Assembly (NCBI RefSeq): GCF_003932955.1
Contig: NZ_QOVY01000010.1
Coordinates: 1 to 64,000 of the forward strand
DNA length: 64,000 nt
From: Chryseobacterium sp. SC28
Lineage (GTDB): Bacteria; Bacteroidota; Bacteroidia; Flavobacteriales; Weeksellaceae
Direction: 5' to 3'
Below are positions 25,955-34,086 of the stretch, piece by piece (within the stretch, counting starts at the first letter, position 1; the number at the start of each line of letters is the position of its first letter). Both the position numbers and the translations under genes were made by a program. The notes beneath the pieces are model-generated. The model was not told where the DNA came from. It did no database searches and saw only the letters and a program-made list of their open reading frames with translations.

Positions 25955-27067
25955 TTACTTTCCTTTTTCATAAAAGATCACATTTGCAGGACTGCAGACA
26001 GGAATAGACTTTCCCGTTGCCGAGAGCATTCCATTTTTGAGATTTCTGGTGAAAATATTGATGCGATTGGTATCCTGATTGGCAATCAAAACCAGTTTGT
26101 TGTTCGGGCTGATGGTGAAGTTTCTTGGATTTCTGCCCACGGTTTTGATCTGCTGTATTTTTTTGATGGTGCCGTTTTTCCTTCGTTTGAAAACCGTAAT
26201 ATCGTCTGCCTCATCCCGATTGGTGACGTAAACAAATTTCTCATTATTGGAAAGATGAATATCTGCTGCGCGGAAGTGAAATCTGACTTTCCGAGACAGC
26301 AGTGTTTCTTCCTGAATCAAACGAATTTTCCCTTCTTCAAAACTCAAAACGGAAACATCGCCGCTGAGTTCCTGCACCAGATAGACTAATTTTCCCGACT
26401 GGGCGAAAGCAAGATGCCGCGGTCCCGAACCCTTTTTTGCGTTATATTCGCCCACTTGTTCCAGAACCGGATCGCCCGTTTTATGATATTTGAAGACGTA
26501 AATCTTGTCCAGTCCCAGATCTGTCGCCAAAACGTATTGATGATCCGGCGAAAACTGTACTTGGTGGATGTGCGACTTCTCCTGACGTTTGGGATCTACG
26601 CCAACGCCTTCGAACTTGATATTCTGAAAAACTTCGGATAATTTCCCATCAACATATCGTTTGAAAACATTGATGCTGCCGCCGGAGTAATTGGCGGAGA
26701 TCACATTCTGGTCGTCCGAAATCAGGAAAGCAGGATCTTCGCCCAGGGTTTTTCTTTCGTCTTTTTTGATTAATCTGCCATCGGATTCCTCAATAGAAAA
26801 GGAACTCACGGCGCTTTCAACTCCATTTTCGTTTACCGAAAAGAGGAATTTTTTATCCGGACTTAGGCTTACAAAACTAGGGTTGACGACATTTTCTGTA
26901 TGAAATTTGAGATTGTATTTGTACGTATTTTCATCAAAGTCAAAAATGTATATGCCACCGCTGCTGCACTTGCCGCTATTGGTATAAGTTCCCACGATGA
27001 TCGTATTTTGCGCAGACAAATTAATCATAAGAAATATTGAAAATAATAAAGTGCTCCAGATTTTCAT
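25955..27067 (-). CDS. Secreted beta-propeller lactonase-family protein
   Basis: About 370 aa after choosing the ATG at 27067, which starts the signal peptide MKIWSTLLFSIFLMINLSAQ; the longer frame would put polar residues in front. The mature protein is a seven-bladed propeller of the 6-phosphogluconolactonase (Pgl/YbhE) type, with repeating FLFSVNE, YVLATDLGLDKIYVFKY and FVYVTNRDEADDITVFKR blades. HIHQVQFSPD and GPRHLAFAQSG are conserved in the family. The signal peptide makes a role in the cytoplasmic pentose phosphate pathway unlikely; a periplasmic or surface lactonase is inferred. Confidence 0.82.
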   Translation of the reverse strand: MKIWSTLLFSIFLMINLSAQNTIIVGTYTNSGKCSSGGIYIFDFDENTYKYNLKFHTENVVNPSFVSLSPDKKFLFSVNENGVESAVSSFSIEESDGRLIKKDERKTLGEDPAFLISDDQNVISANYSGGSINVFKRYVDGKLSEVFQNIKFEGVGVDPKRQEKSHIHQVQFSPDHQYVLATDLGLDKIYVFKYHKTGDPVLEQVGEYNAKKGSGPRHLAFAQSGKLVYLVQELSGDVSVLSFEEGKIRLIQEETLLSRKVRFHFRAADIHLSNNEKFVYVTNRDEADDITVFKRRKNGTIKKIQQIKTVGRNPRNFTISPNNKLVLIANQDTNRINIFTRNLKNGMLSATGKSIPVCSPANVIFYEKGK

Positions 27068-27237
27068 TGTGATTTTAAAACGATTTGTAGGGTAAAATCT
27101 CAAATTTTGCCCGAATTTATCACATAAAAAATTAAGCCAAAGACCATTTAAGATAAATTAACTTTTATTTTATGAGAAAAGTCTGCCAACTTGCGCAAAT
27201 CGATTTCTAAATATAATTTTGTCTCAAAATTTTTGCT

Positions 27238-27882
27238 ATGACTTGGTCTGACATTCTAAAACCTATAAAAGAAAGTACATACTTCAAGGATTTGTGGACC
27301 GAGGTGAAACTCCAATATCAATCTTACCGCTGTTTTCCGCCAAAAAATGAGATTTTCCGCGCCTTGGAATTAACGGATTTTGAAGATGTTAAAGTCGTCA
27401 TCATTGGTCAAGACCCGTATCATAACGATGGGCAAGCCAATGGACTTTGCTTCTCGGTTTCCGAAAATGTGGCCGCACCGCCATCCCTGAAGAACATTTT
27501 CCTCGAACTGAAAAATGATGTGGGAACCGAACGAATAAATAACGATTTGCAGGATTGGGCCAAGCAGGGCGTTCTCCTTCTCAATGCAACCTTAACCGTT
27601 CAGGCGCACCAAGCAAATTCTCACCGGAACCTGGGCTGGGAGCCGTTCACCGATTTTATTATCAAGCAAATTTCGGATCAGAAAGACAAGGTCGTCTTTG
27701 TACTCTGGGGCGCATTTGCCCAAAAAAAAGCTGCGTTGATAGACGAGACTAAGCATTTTATCATTCAATCTGCCCATCCATCGCCGTTTTCGGTTTACAG
27801 AGGATTTTTTGAAAGCCGACCGTTTTCCAAGATCAATAATTATCTTTTGGAAAACGGGAAAAAACCAATTGTTTGGGGATAA
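27238..27882 (+). CDS. ung: Uracil-DNA glycosylase
   Basis: Removes uracil from DNA as the first step of base-excision repair. The 214-residue family 1 enzyme shows the water-activating loop GQDPYHNDGQANGLCFSV (catalytic Asp59), LLNATLTVQAHQANSH and the minor-groove loop HPSPFSVYRGFFESRPFS with the catalytic His (about 181). Length is that of E. coli Ung. Flanked by convergent and divergent genes, so a single-gene unit. No UGI-like gene nearby. Confidence 0.97.
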   Translation: MTWSDILKPIKESTYFKDLWTEVKLQYQSYRCFPPKNEIFRALELTDFEDVKVVIIGQDPYHNDGQANGLCFSVSENVAAPPSLKNIFLELKNDVGTERINNDLQDWAKQGVLLLNATLTVQAHQANSHRNLGWEPFTDFIIKQISDQKDKVVFVLWGAFAQKKAALIDETKHFIIQSAHPSPFSVYRGFFESRPFSKINNYLLENGKKPIVWG

Positions 27883-27907
27883 TTTCGTTGGCTCGTTTTA
27901 GTGAAAA

Positions 27908-28330
27908 TTAATTCTCTTTTTCATATTTAAAAGTGACGGTTGTGGCTTCTTGTTTTCCACCGGGATGCGGTTTCAAAGCCGTCAAAGTAAATTTATAACC
28001 GGCAAAAACGAACGATTTTTTAACATTTTGGGGTACAAAATCTCGCGTTCCCACTTGGAAATTGCTTTTTTGATTTCCGGAAAAAGCATCGATATCGGCG
28101 ATCGCAAGGCCTTCCCAAACGCAGGTGACGCCCGCCGGGCAACGGTTGTCTTCCATCACGGCGTTGAATTGGAGATTGACATTGGAATTGGGAATTTTCA
28201 CTTCTTTTCTCAGCCCGATTGTTACCAAATTATTTGTACCCGAGGAACTGGAATCGGTGGTCTGCGGCCGTGTTTTGCAATTGCAGAGGGCTAATAAAAG
28301 TGCTGTGCAAAAAAGAAGTCTCTGAATCAT
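27908..28330 (-). CDS. Hypothetical lipoprotein
   Basis: A 140-residue lipoprotein: hydrophobic signal followed by LCNC at residues 15-18. A Ser/Thr-rich linker leads to a small beta domain with the pair DNRCPAGVTCVWEGLA (about 68-83), in which two cysteines probably form a disulfide. This CPxGVxCVWEG pattern recurs in small Bacteroidota lipoproteins of unknown function. It starts 12 bp downstream of the DUF456 gene, so the two are probably co-transcribed. Function unknown. Confidence 0.75.
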   Translation of the reverse strand: MIQRLLFCTALLLALCNCKTRPQTTDSSSSGTNNLVTIGLRKEVKIPNSNVNLQFNAVMEDNRCPAGVTCVWEGLAIADIDAFSGNQKSNFQVGTRDFVPQNVKKSFVFAGYKFTLTALKPHPGGKQEATTVTFKYEKEN

Positions 28331-28342
28331 TCTTTAAGATTT

Positions 28343-28831
28343 TTAAAAGAAAATATAATAACCCACCACCAATAGCATAGCTAATCCGACCATCATGTTG
28401 AAGCCGGTTCCATAAATAAATCCTACAAAAGCACCTTTCACCGAATTAAAAGCTTTGGTAGTGTCGGTCAAGTCGTGCAACAGTTCGCCCAGAAAAACGC
28501 CGATCAACATCCCAATCAGGAAGCCAAAAGGAATGGGAATAAACATCAAGCCCAAGACGGTTCCCACAAGAGAACCGATGCTTCCGTAGCGGGTTCCGCC
28601 ATATTTTTTGTTGGTTTGTGCAGGAATGATGTAGTTCAAAACCGTGGAAATAGCGGTCAACAGGGCAAATATCCAGACGTAAGCCATCGGCATCTCGTTT
28701 TCTGTCCCGAATTTGAAAATCAAGAGCCCACAAATACTGAGTAAAAGGCCCGGCAAAACGGGTATAATCGTCCCTACGAGTCCGACGAAAAGCAGCGCCA
28801 AAGCGATAATGTTTATGAGTGTGGAATCCAA
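28343..28831 (-). CDS. DUF456-family membrane protein
   Basis: A 162-residue inner-membrane protein with about four to five hydrophobic helices (residues 5-38, 48-68, 84-115, 128-160). The segment GLVGTIIPVLPGLLLSICG near the N-terminus and KYGGTRYGSIGSLVGTVLG in the middle are typical of DUF456. The glycine-zipper-like repeats (GFLIGMLIGVFLGELL) suggest tight helix packing. Biological role unknown. Probably an operon with the following lipoprotein gene. Confidence 0.82.
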   Translation of the reverse strand: MDSTLINIIALALLFVGLVGTIIPVLPGLLLSICGLLIFKFGTENEMPMAYVWIFALLTAISTVLNYIIPAQTNKKYGGTRYGSIGSLVGTVLGLMFIPIPFGFLIGMLIGVFLGELLHDLTDTTKAFNSVKGAFVGFIYGTGFNMMVGLAMLLVVGYYIFF

Positions 28832-28915
28832 TTTTTATAATTTGATTAAAAATACAATTTTCGGGCGGAAGCGGAAAATTTATTATCCTTAAATTTGCGA
28901 ATTATTACAGAAGCT

Positions 28916-30178
28916 ATGAAAGACGAATTGAATGACTACAAAGATTTTCTCCAGCAAATCAGCGACGAGATTCATTTTTTTTGTAAGGACTATTTCCCCG
29001 ACGAGTTTGTTTTGGCTGGGCAGATTTTCTTTAAATTTCTTTTTCTGATCGGATTAATTTTCATTCTCGCATTTATTCTAAGAAATCTCACCAATCTTAT
29101 TTTTAAATTCTTCTTCGATAAGGACAAATATCCGGTGATGAAATCCATCTACCAGGCTAAAGTTACCAATTCTGTTGCTAACTTGTTGGCTCTGGCATTT
29201 GGAAATTATGCGCTTTTTTCGATTTTTTACAGGCATCCGAAGAGTTTCGTTTTTTTGGAGCGGCTTATCGGGATTCTGATCGTTTTTGTCCTCGCCAATA
29301 TGGCTTTCAAATTCATCAAAGTTCTGCAGAATTACTATCTCATTCAAAAGGATTATTACAAGATTATTGCCATCAATTCTATAACGCAGACGGTTCGGAT
29401 TTTTGGAACATTTATCTTTAGTGTCATCGCCATCTGCGTTCTTTTTGGCATCAGCAGCACTACAGTTTTGGGGAGTCTGGGAGCGATAACTGCGATGCTG
29501 GTTTTGGTTTTCAGGGATACGATTTTGGGATTTGTCACCGGGATCCACGTTGCAACTTCCAAAAATCTGAAGGTGGGCGATTGGGTGGCGATCCCCAAAT
29601 ATTCTATCGAGGGAAACATTGAGGATATAGATCTGCTGACGACCAAAATCAGAAATTTTGACAAAACACTTTCTACGATTCCGACTTACGATTTGCTGAG
29701 CACAGAGATTAAAAACCTACAGGTGATGAGCGAAAGCAATACACGGCGGATCAAGAAATCGATCATTTTCAACATCAATTCCTTTAAATTTTTGAATGAC
29801 GACGATATCGAGAAATTGAAGCAAATTAATATGATAAAGGTTTATCTCACCGAGAAACAGAAAGAAATTTTGAATTCTAAAATCGGTACAGATGCTTCTG
29901 AAAAGAATATCAACGGCATCCAACTCACCAACATCGGAACCTTCCGGAAATATGCGTACGAATATCTAAAGCACAATCCGCACATCAACCAAAAAGAGAC
30001 TATTCTCGTGCGCCAGCTGGAGATTACGCCGCAGGGTCTGCCTTTGGAACTGTATTGTTTCACAACAGATTCCAACTGGGAGCGTTTCGAAAAAATCCAA
30101 TCCGATATTTTCGATCATCTGCTGGTGGCGTCCAAAGAATTCGATTTGGAAATCAGCCAGATCAGTTTAAAAATTTAA
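28916..30178 (+). CDS. Mechanosensitive ion channel, MscS family
   Basis: About 420 aa. The ATG at 28916 is preferred to a TTG 21 bp upstream; a TAAATTTG -7 element at about 28890 fits either. Four to five membrane helices occupy residues 38-190. The MscS pore helix region reads LGSLGAITAMLVLVFRDTILGFVTGI, followed by the beta domain (NLKVGDWVAIPKYSIEGNIEDIDLLTTKIRNFD) and a cytoplasmic C-terminal domain. Belongs to the YbdG/YnaI-like larger channels rather than the 286-residue MscS. Releases solutes at hypo-osmotic shock. pdxJ starts 15 bp downstream. Confidence 0.9.
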   Translation: MKDELNDYKDFLQQISDEIHFFCKDYFPDEFVLAGQIFFKFLFLIGLIFILAFILRNLTNLIFKFFFDKDKYPVMKSIYQAKVTNSVANLLALAFGNYALFSIFYRHPKSFVFLERLIGILIVFVLANMAFKFIKVLQNYYLIQKDYYKIIAINSITQTVRIFGTFIFSVIAICVLFGISSTTVLGSLGAITAMLVLVFRDTILGFVTGIHVATSKNLKVGDWVAIPKYSIEGNIEDIDLLTTKIRNFDKTLSTIPTYDLLSTEIKNLQVMSESNTRRIKKSIIFNINSFKFLNDDDIEKLKQINMIKVYLTEKQKEILNSKIGTDASEKNINGIQLTNIGTFRKYAYEYLKHNPHINQKETILVRQLEITPQGLPLELYCFTTDSNWERFEKIQSDIFDHLLVASKEFDLEISQISLKI

Positions 30179-30193
30179 TTCAAAATTCAGTAA

Positions 30194-30913
30194 ATGACAA
30201 AATTAAGTGTCAATATCAACAAAATCGCAACACTCCGAAATGCCCGAGGCGGCAATGTCCCAAGTGTGACGCAAGTGGCGATGGATCTGGAAAGATTCGG
30301 TGCGCAAGGCATCACCATCCATCCCAGGCCGGACCAGCGACATATCACGAGGAAAGATGTTTATGATCTGAAACCGCTTGTAAAAACCGAATTCAACATA
30401 GAAGGCAATCCGCAGAGCGCATTTGTGGAGATGGTTTTGGAGGTGAAGCCCGAGCAAGTCACGTTGGTTCCGGATGCAGACGATGCCATTACCTCCAACG
30501 CCGGCTGGGATTGCGAGAAAAATCTGACTTTTTTGAAATCCGTCATTTCAAAATTTAAAAATGAAGGCATCAGAACGTCGATTTTTTTGGATCCCAATCC
30601 CGAAATGGTGAAATTTGCTGCAGAAACAGGAACCGACAGAATCGAACTTTACACCGAATTTTACGCGAAAAATTATCCAAAAGATAAAGAAGAAGCTATA
30701 AAGTCTTATATAGAAACCGCGATTGAAGCGGAGAAATACGGTTTAGGCATCAACGCCGGCCACGATCTGAGTCTTGATAATTTAAAATATTTTTCCGACC
30801 ACATCCCCAATCTTCTGGAGGTTTCCATCGGACACGCTTTGATATCGGAAGCGCTTTATTTGGGCTTGGAAAATACCGTGCAGATCTATCTGAAACGGTT
30901 GGCAAAGTGGTAG
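30194..30913 (+). CDS. pdxJ: Pyridoxine 5'-phosphate synthase
   Basis: Condenses 1-deoxyxylulose 5-phosphate with 3-amino-2-oxopropyl phosphate in the DXP-dependent B6 pathway. The 239-residue TIM barrel shows [18 protein letters not shown], the phosphate-binding HPRPDQRHI (about 38-46), [12 protein letters not shown] and [10 protein letters not shown] (about 191-200). Full length for the family. It lies 15 bp after the mscS-type gene and is probably co-transcribed with it. PLP made here serves threonine synthase, TrpB, GcvP and the sugar aminotransferase in this window. Confidence 0.96.
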   Translation: MTKLSVNINKIATLRNARGGNVPSVTQVAMDLERFGAQGITIHPRPDQRHITRKDVYDLKPLVKTEFNIEGNPQSAFVEMVLEVKPEQVTLVPDADDAITSNAGWDCEKNLTFLKSVISKFKNEGIRTSIFLDPNPEMVKFAAETGTDRIELYTEFYAKNYPKDKEEAIKSYIETAIEAEKYGLGINAGHDLSLDNLKYFSDHIPNLLEVSIGHALISEALYLGLENTVQIYLKRLAKW

Positions 30914-30933
30914 AAATTGTTTAAATTTGAAAT

Positions 30934-31239
30934 ATGAATTCCGAAATTACAATCAACGATTTCTCACAACATCTTTTTTGGGATGTAAACCTCAAGTCTT
31001 TTGACCTCGAGAAACATAAGGAACAAATGGTATTCAAAGTACTGGAATATGGACTTTTGGAAGATTGGAATTTATTAAAAAAACTTTATGGTAAGGATGA
31101 AATCAAAAGAATTTCACTCAACATTAGAAGTTTAGATGCAGTTACCTTATCGTTTTTATCTACAATTTTCAATGTTGACAAATCAGAATTCAGATGTTAC
31201 AAACACAGACAATTAGTCCAGAATGTCTGGAACTCTTAG
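30934..31239 (+). CDS. Candidate antitoxin partner of the AbiEii-like protein
   Basis: A 101-residue protein with no signal or membrane segment. Its sequence (FSQHLFWDVNLKSFDLEKHKEQMVFKVLEYGLLEDWNLLKKLYG) is that of a small conserved family that regularly precedes nucleotidyltransferase toxins in Bacteroidota; I believe this is the DUF6922 type, though I cannot check. It overlaps the next gene by 46 bp, which points to coupled translation. The role as antitoxin or regulator is inferred from position only. Confidence 0.65.
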   Translation: MNSEITINDFSQHLFWDVNLKSFDLEKHKEQMVFKVLEYGLLEDWNLLKKLYGKDEIKRISLNIRSLDAVTLSFLSTIFNVDKSEFRCYKHRQLVQNVWNS

Positions 31240-31811
31240 AACGAATTTCTAATTTTGAGTTTTTCAATGGGTTTGTTTTAGTTGGCGGGACGGCCTTAGC
31301 TTTGCAAATAGGACATCGCAATTCTATTGATTTAGATTTTTTTGGAAATAAGAAAATTGATGAAGAACTTTTTATACAAAATTTGGAAAAATTTGGGAGC
31401 GTAAAGATCCTTAAAGTTTCCAAGAACATTCTGATCACTTCGATCAATAATATAAAAACTGATTTTGTGAATTATAATTATTCGTGGATATCGGAAAGAA
31501 AATACAGCGGAAAAATCTGTCTTGCATCGAAAGAAGATATTGCGGCAATGAAATTAAATGCAATTTCCGGAAGAGGAAGCAAAAAGGATTTTATTGACTT
31601 ATTTTTTTTGCTTAAAGAATTTTCATTGGAAGAAATGATAAATTTTTATCGTCAAAAATACACACAACATTCTGAATTTGGAATGTTAAAATCAATCACT
31701 TATTTCGAAGATGCAGATCAAGAAAATGAGCCTGAAATGTTAGTAGAATTCGACTGGGAACACGCCAAAGAAAAAATTAAAGAAGAATATTTTAAATTGG
31801 GACTGTGGTAA
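31194..31811 (+). CDS. Nucleotidyltransferase, AbiEii/AbiGii toxin family
   Basis: A 205-residue protein of the DNA-polymerase-beta-like nucleotidyltransferase superfamily. The GGTALAL motif (about 28-34) and the acidic pair in SIDLDFFG (about 43-50) are the metal-binding signature, and KLNAISGRGSKKDFIDLFFL (about 121-140) is the conserved KxxA..R..KDxxDL region of AbiEii. AbiE toxins act as NTP transferases in type IV toxin-antitoxin and phage abortive-infection modules. The partner is the overlapping upstream gene, not the usual AbiEi winged-helix antitoxin. The pair is AT-richer than pdxJ next to it. Confidence 0.85.
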   Translation: MLQTQTISPECLELLERISNFEFFNGFVLVGGTALALQIGHRNSIDLDFFGNKKIDEELFIQNLEKFGSVKILKVSKNILITSINNIKTDFVNYNYSWISERKYSGKICLASKEDIAAMKLNAISGRGSKKDFIDLFFLLKEFSLEEMINFYRQKYTQHSEFGMLKSITYFEDADQENEPEMLVEFDWEHAKEKIKEEYFKLGLW

Positions 31812-31958
31812 ATTTTCATTCAATCCCAAGTTAATCGCAAACTTTGCTATCCCAACCGTACTTTTGGAAACTTTTTTTAAGCCATCTGATGACTTTTAAC
31901 TATTTGATAATTAGTTAATAAAAAAGGTTTAAATCTTCAATTTTAATATGTTTAATTA

Positions 31959-32735
31959 ATGGAAATCTTACACTCAAAAATATACGGAGAAGAAAGAACC
32001 GAAATGCCGCTTTTGGTTTTCCACGGCTTGTTCGGAATGCTCGACAATTGGGGAAGCTTTGGGAAAGAATTTGGAGCATTGATGCCGACGCATCTAATTG
32101 ATTTGAGAAATCACGGGCGCAGTTTTCATTCCGATTCGATGTCGCACGACGATCTGGCCAATGACATTCTCCATTATATGCAGTTTCACAACATCGAAAA
32201 AGCCAATCTGCTGGGGCATTCTTTAGGCGGAAAAGCGGTGATGCAATTCGCCATCAATTTTCCGGAAAAAGTCCATAAACTCATCGTGGTCGATATCTCG
32301 CCAAAAGCCTATCCTCCTCATCATCAAGGAATTATAAAAGCCTTGCAAAGCGTCGATTTTGAAGCCGTGCAGACGAGGCAAGATGTAGAAAAAGTTCTGG
32401 AAAACTATATTCACGAGAAATCTGTGATTCAGTTTTTGATGAAAAATCTCTATTGGACCGACGACAAAAAACTGGCTTGGCGATTCAATCTCAAAACTTT
32501 GGCCGAAAAATACACCGAATTTGTTTCCAAAGCCATCCGCTTTGGCATATTCAGCGGTCCCACTATGTTTGTTGCCGGCGCCAATTCCAATTATATTTTG
32601 CCGCAGGACGAATTTCTCATCAAGCAACAATTTCCTAATTCCAAAATCATTAAAATCGCCAACGCCGGTCATTGGGTTCATGCTGATAACCCGGCAGATT
32701 TCAATGCGGCGGTCCGAGATTTTCTTTTATCCTAA
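31959..32735 (+). CDS. Alpha/beta hydrolase (YbfF-type esterase)
   Basis: A 258-residue cytoplasmic hydrolase. The nucleophile elbow is LLGHSLGGKAVMQFA (Ser about 91), the acid is probably in the VVDISPKAYPPHHQ region or near ILPQDE, and the catalytic His lies in NAGHWVHADNPADF (about 239). The oxyanion region reads LVFHGLFGMLDNWG. This pattern matches the YbfF-like esterase branch, which hydrolyses short acyl esters or thioesters. Physiological substrate unknown. Preceded by a 147-bp gap with nothing recognisable. Confidence 0.88.
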   Translation: MEILHSKIYGEERTEMPLLVFHGLFGMLDNWGSFGKEFGALMPTHLIDLRNHGRSFHSDSMSHDDLANDILHYMQFHNIEKANLLGHSLGGKAVMQFAINFPEKVHKLIVVDISPKAYPPHHQGIIKALQSVDFEAVQTRQDVEKVLENYIHEKSVIQFLMKNLYWTDDKKLAWRFNLKTLAEKYTEFVSKAIRFGIFSGPTMFVAGANSNYILPQDEFLIKQQFPNSKIIKIANAGHWVHADNPADFNAAVRDFLLS

Positions 32736-32801
32736 AAATTTTTGTTGATAATTTTATGGCAGATTTCCTCGTCAGGAACGGTGTTTTTTACCGAATTAAA
32801 T

Positions 32802-32809
32802 TATCTTTG
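32802..32809 (+). promoter_or_regulatory. Promoter -7 element of the membrane protein-epimerase-ligase operon
   Basis: TATCTTTG is a perfect TAnnTTTG. The following ATG is only 13 bp away, so the mRNA would have a very short leader. Confidence 0.45.
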
Positions 32810-32821
32810 TAAAAATCATTA

Positions 32822-33076
32822 ATGAAAAAATATCAAGAGACCGTTTATAAACTCATTTTGTTTTTTTCGGTTCTTATCAATCTTTTTTTGGTGGGACTTT
32901 TATTTTTCGTCGTCAGAGATTCTGTTTCCGAAACTGGCGCTTATTTTTTTGAAGGACAACGCTTTTGGTATTTCGTGGAAATCATCACAACCTATACTTT
33001 GTTGAATTTTTATTTTCTATTTAATATTCTGAAAAAATCAGCGAAACATCAACCTGAAAAATCCATCCGAGAATGA
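32822..33076 (+). CDS. Small two-helix membrane protein
   Basis: An 84-residue protein with hydrophobic helices at about 9-30 and 48-69, separated by a short polar loop, and a basic C-terminus (KKSAKHQPEKSIRE). No motif of known function. Its stop codon overlaps the start of the epimerase gene by 4 bp (ATGA), and that gene overlaps the next by 4 bp, so the three are translationally coupled. A role as membrane anchor or partner for the two enzymes is possible but not shown. Confidence 0.75.
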   Translation: MKKYQETVYKLILFFSVLINLFLVGLLFFVVRDSVSETGAYFFEGQRFWYFVEIITTYTLLNFYFLFNILKKSAKHQPEKSIRE

Positions 33077-34086
33077 TTTTAATTACAGGAGCTACCGGTA
33101 TTTTGGGACGCGTGATCGCACTGGAACTCCTGAAAAAAGGGCAGAAAGTGCGTGCCGCCAAACGCCCGACCAGCAACATAGAGGAGGTTCGGGAATCTTT
33201 CCGGTTTTATACCGGCAAGCCCGATTTTTATTTTGAGCAGATCGAGTGGGTGGATATTGATTTTGAGGATTTAATGTCGTTGGAAGCGGTTTTGAAAGAT
33301 GTTGAGGAGGTCTATCATTGTGCCGCGAAAGTGAGCTTCAATCCTATGGCACAAAAAGAATTGTACAAAAATAACTCCGAGTTCACCGAGAGGCTGCTTT
33401 TTGCAATAGATCCGGCGAAAGTGAAGAAGTTCCTCTTTGTGAGTTCTGTCGCCGTTCTGGATGGTTTTAATGACCAAGGCGAAATGGATGAAAATTCTGA
33501 TTTCAACGCCAAACTGGATCATTCGGACTATGCGATTTCCAAATATATTTCCGAAATGGCGGTTTGGAGAGCTTCTGCGGAAGGCCTCAATACCATTATT
33601 ATAAATCCGGGATTAATCATCGGTTCGGGAAACTGGCAGCACAGCAGCGGAACACTCTTCAGGCAGATGTCGAATGCTTTTACTTTTCCCGGATCTACGG
33701 CTTATGTAGATGTGCGAGATGTTGCTAAGATTGCTGTGGAATTAATGGAGAGAAATATCTTCGGACAACGGTTTATCGTCACTTCCGAAAATGTAAAATA
33801 CAAACATATTGCAGACAAAGTTCGGCGGCATTTTGGGAAAAAACCGGCAAAATTGGTTCCCAATTTCATTCTCGATGTCTTGCCCATTGTCTCAACAATC
33901 TTCGGCTGGATTATTCCGATTTTTAAATTGGCGAGCAAAGCCAACATCGAAACCGTCCGATCGGACTCGAAAATTACAAATAAAAAAATCCGCGAAACTT
34001 TGAATTATCAATTCATTCCCATCGACGAAAGTGTAGATTTTCACCTGAAAAATTATGCCGAAAGCATCGCCAAATCTAAGTCATGA
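33073..34086 (+). CDS. NAD-dependent epimerase/dehydratase family protein
   Basis: A 337-residue extended short-chain dehydrogenase. The cofactor site is LITGATGILGRVIALEL (residues 3-19). The active-site Ser is in FVSSVAVLDG and the Tyr-Lys in SDYAISKYISE (about 152-162). A hydrophobic stretch near 265-290 (ILDVLPIVSTIFGWIIPIF) could associate with the membrane. Related proteins are often called 3-beta-HSD-like or dihydroflavonol reductase-like. It is fused by 4-bp overlaps to a small membrane protein gene and an acyl-CoA ligase gene, so a lipid-modifying reaction is likely. Confidence 0.87.
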   Translation: MILITGATGILGRVIALELLKKGQKVRAAKRPTSNIEEVRESFRFYTGKPDFYFEQIEWVDIDFEDLMSLEAVLKDVEEVYHCAAKVSFNPMAQKELYKNNSEFTERLLFAIDPAKVKKFLFVSSVAVLDGFNDQGEMDENSDFNAKLDHSDYAISKYISEMAVWRASAEGLNTIIINPGLIIGSGNWQHSSGTLFRQMSNAFTFPGSTAYVDVRDVAKIAVELMERNIFGQRFIVTSENVKYKHIADKVRRHFGKKPAKLVPNFILDVLPIVSTIFGWIIPIFKLASKANIETVRSDSKITNKKIRETLNYQFIPIDESVDFHLKNYAESIAKSKS

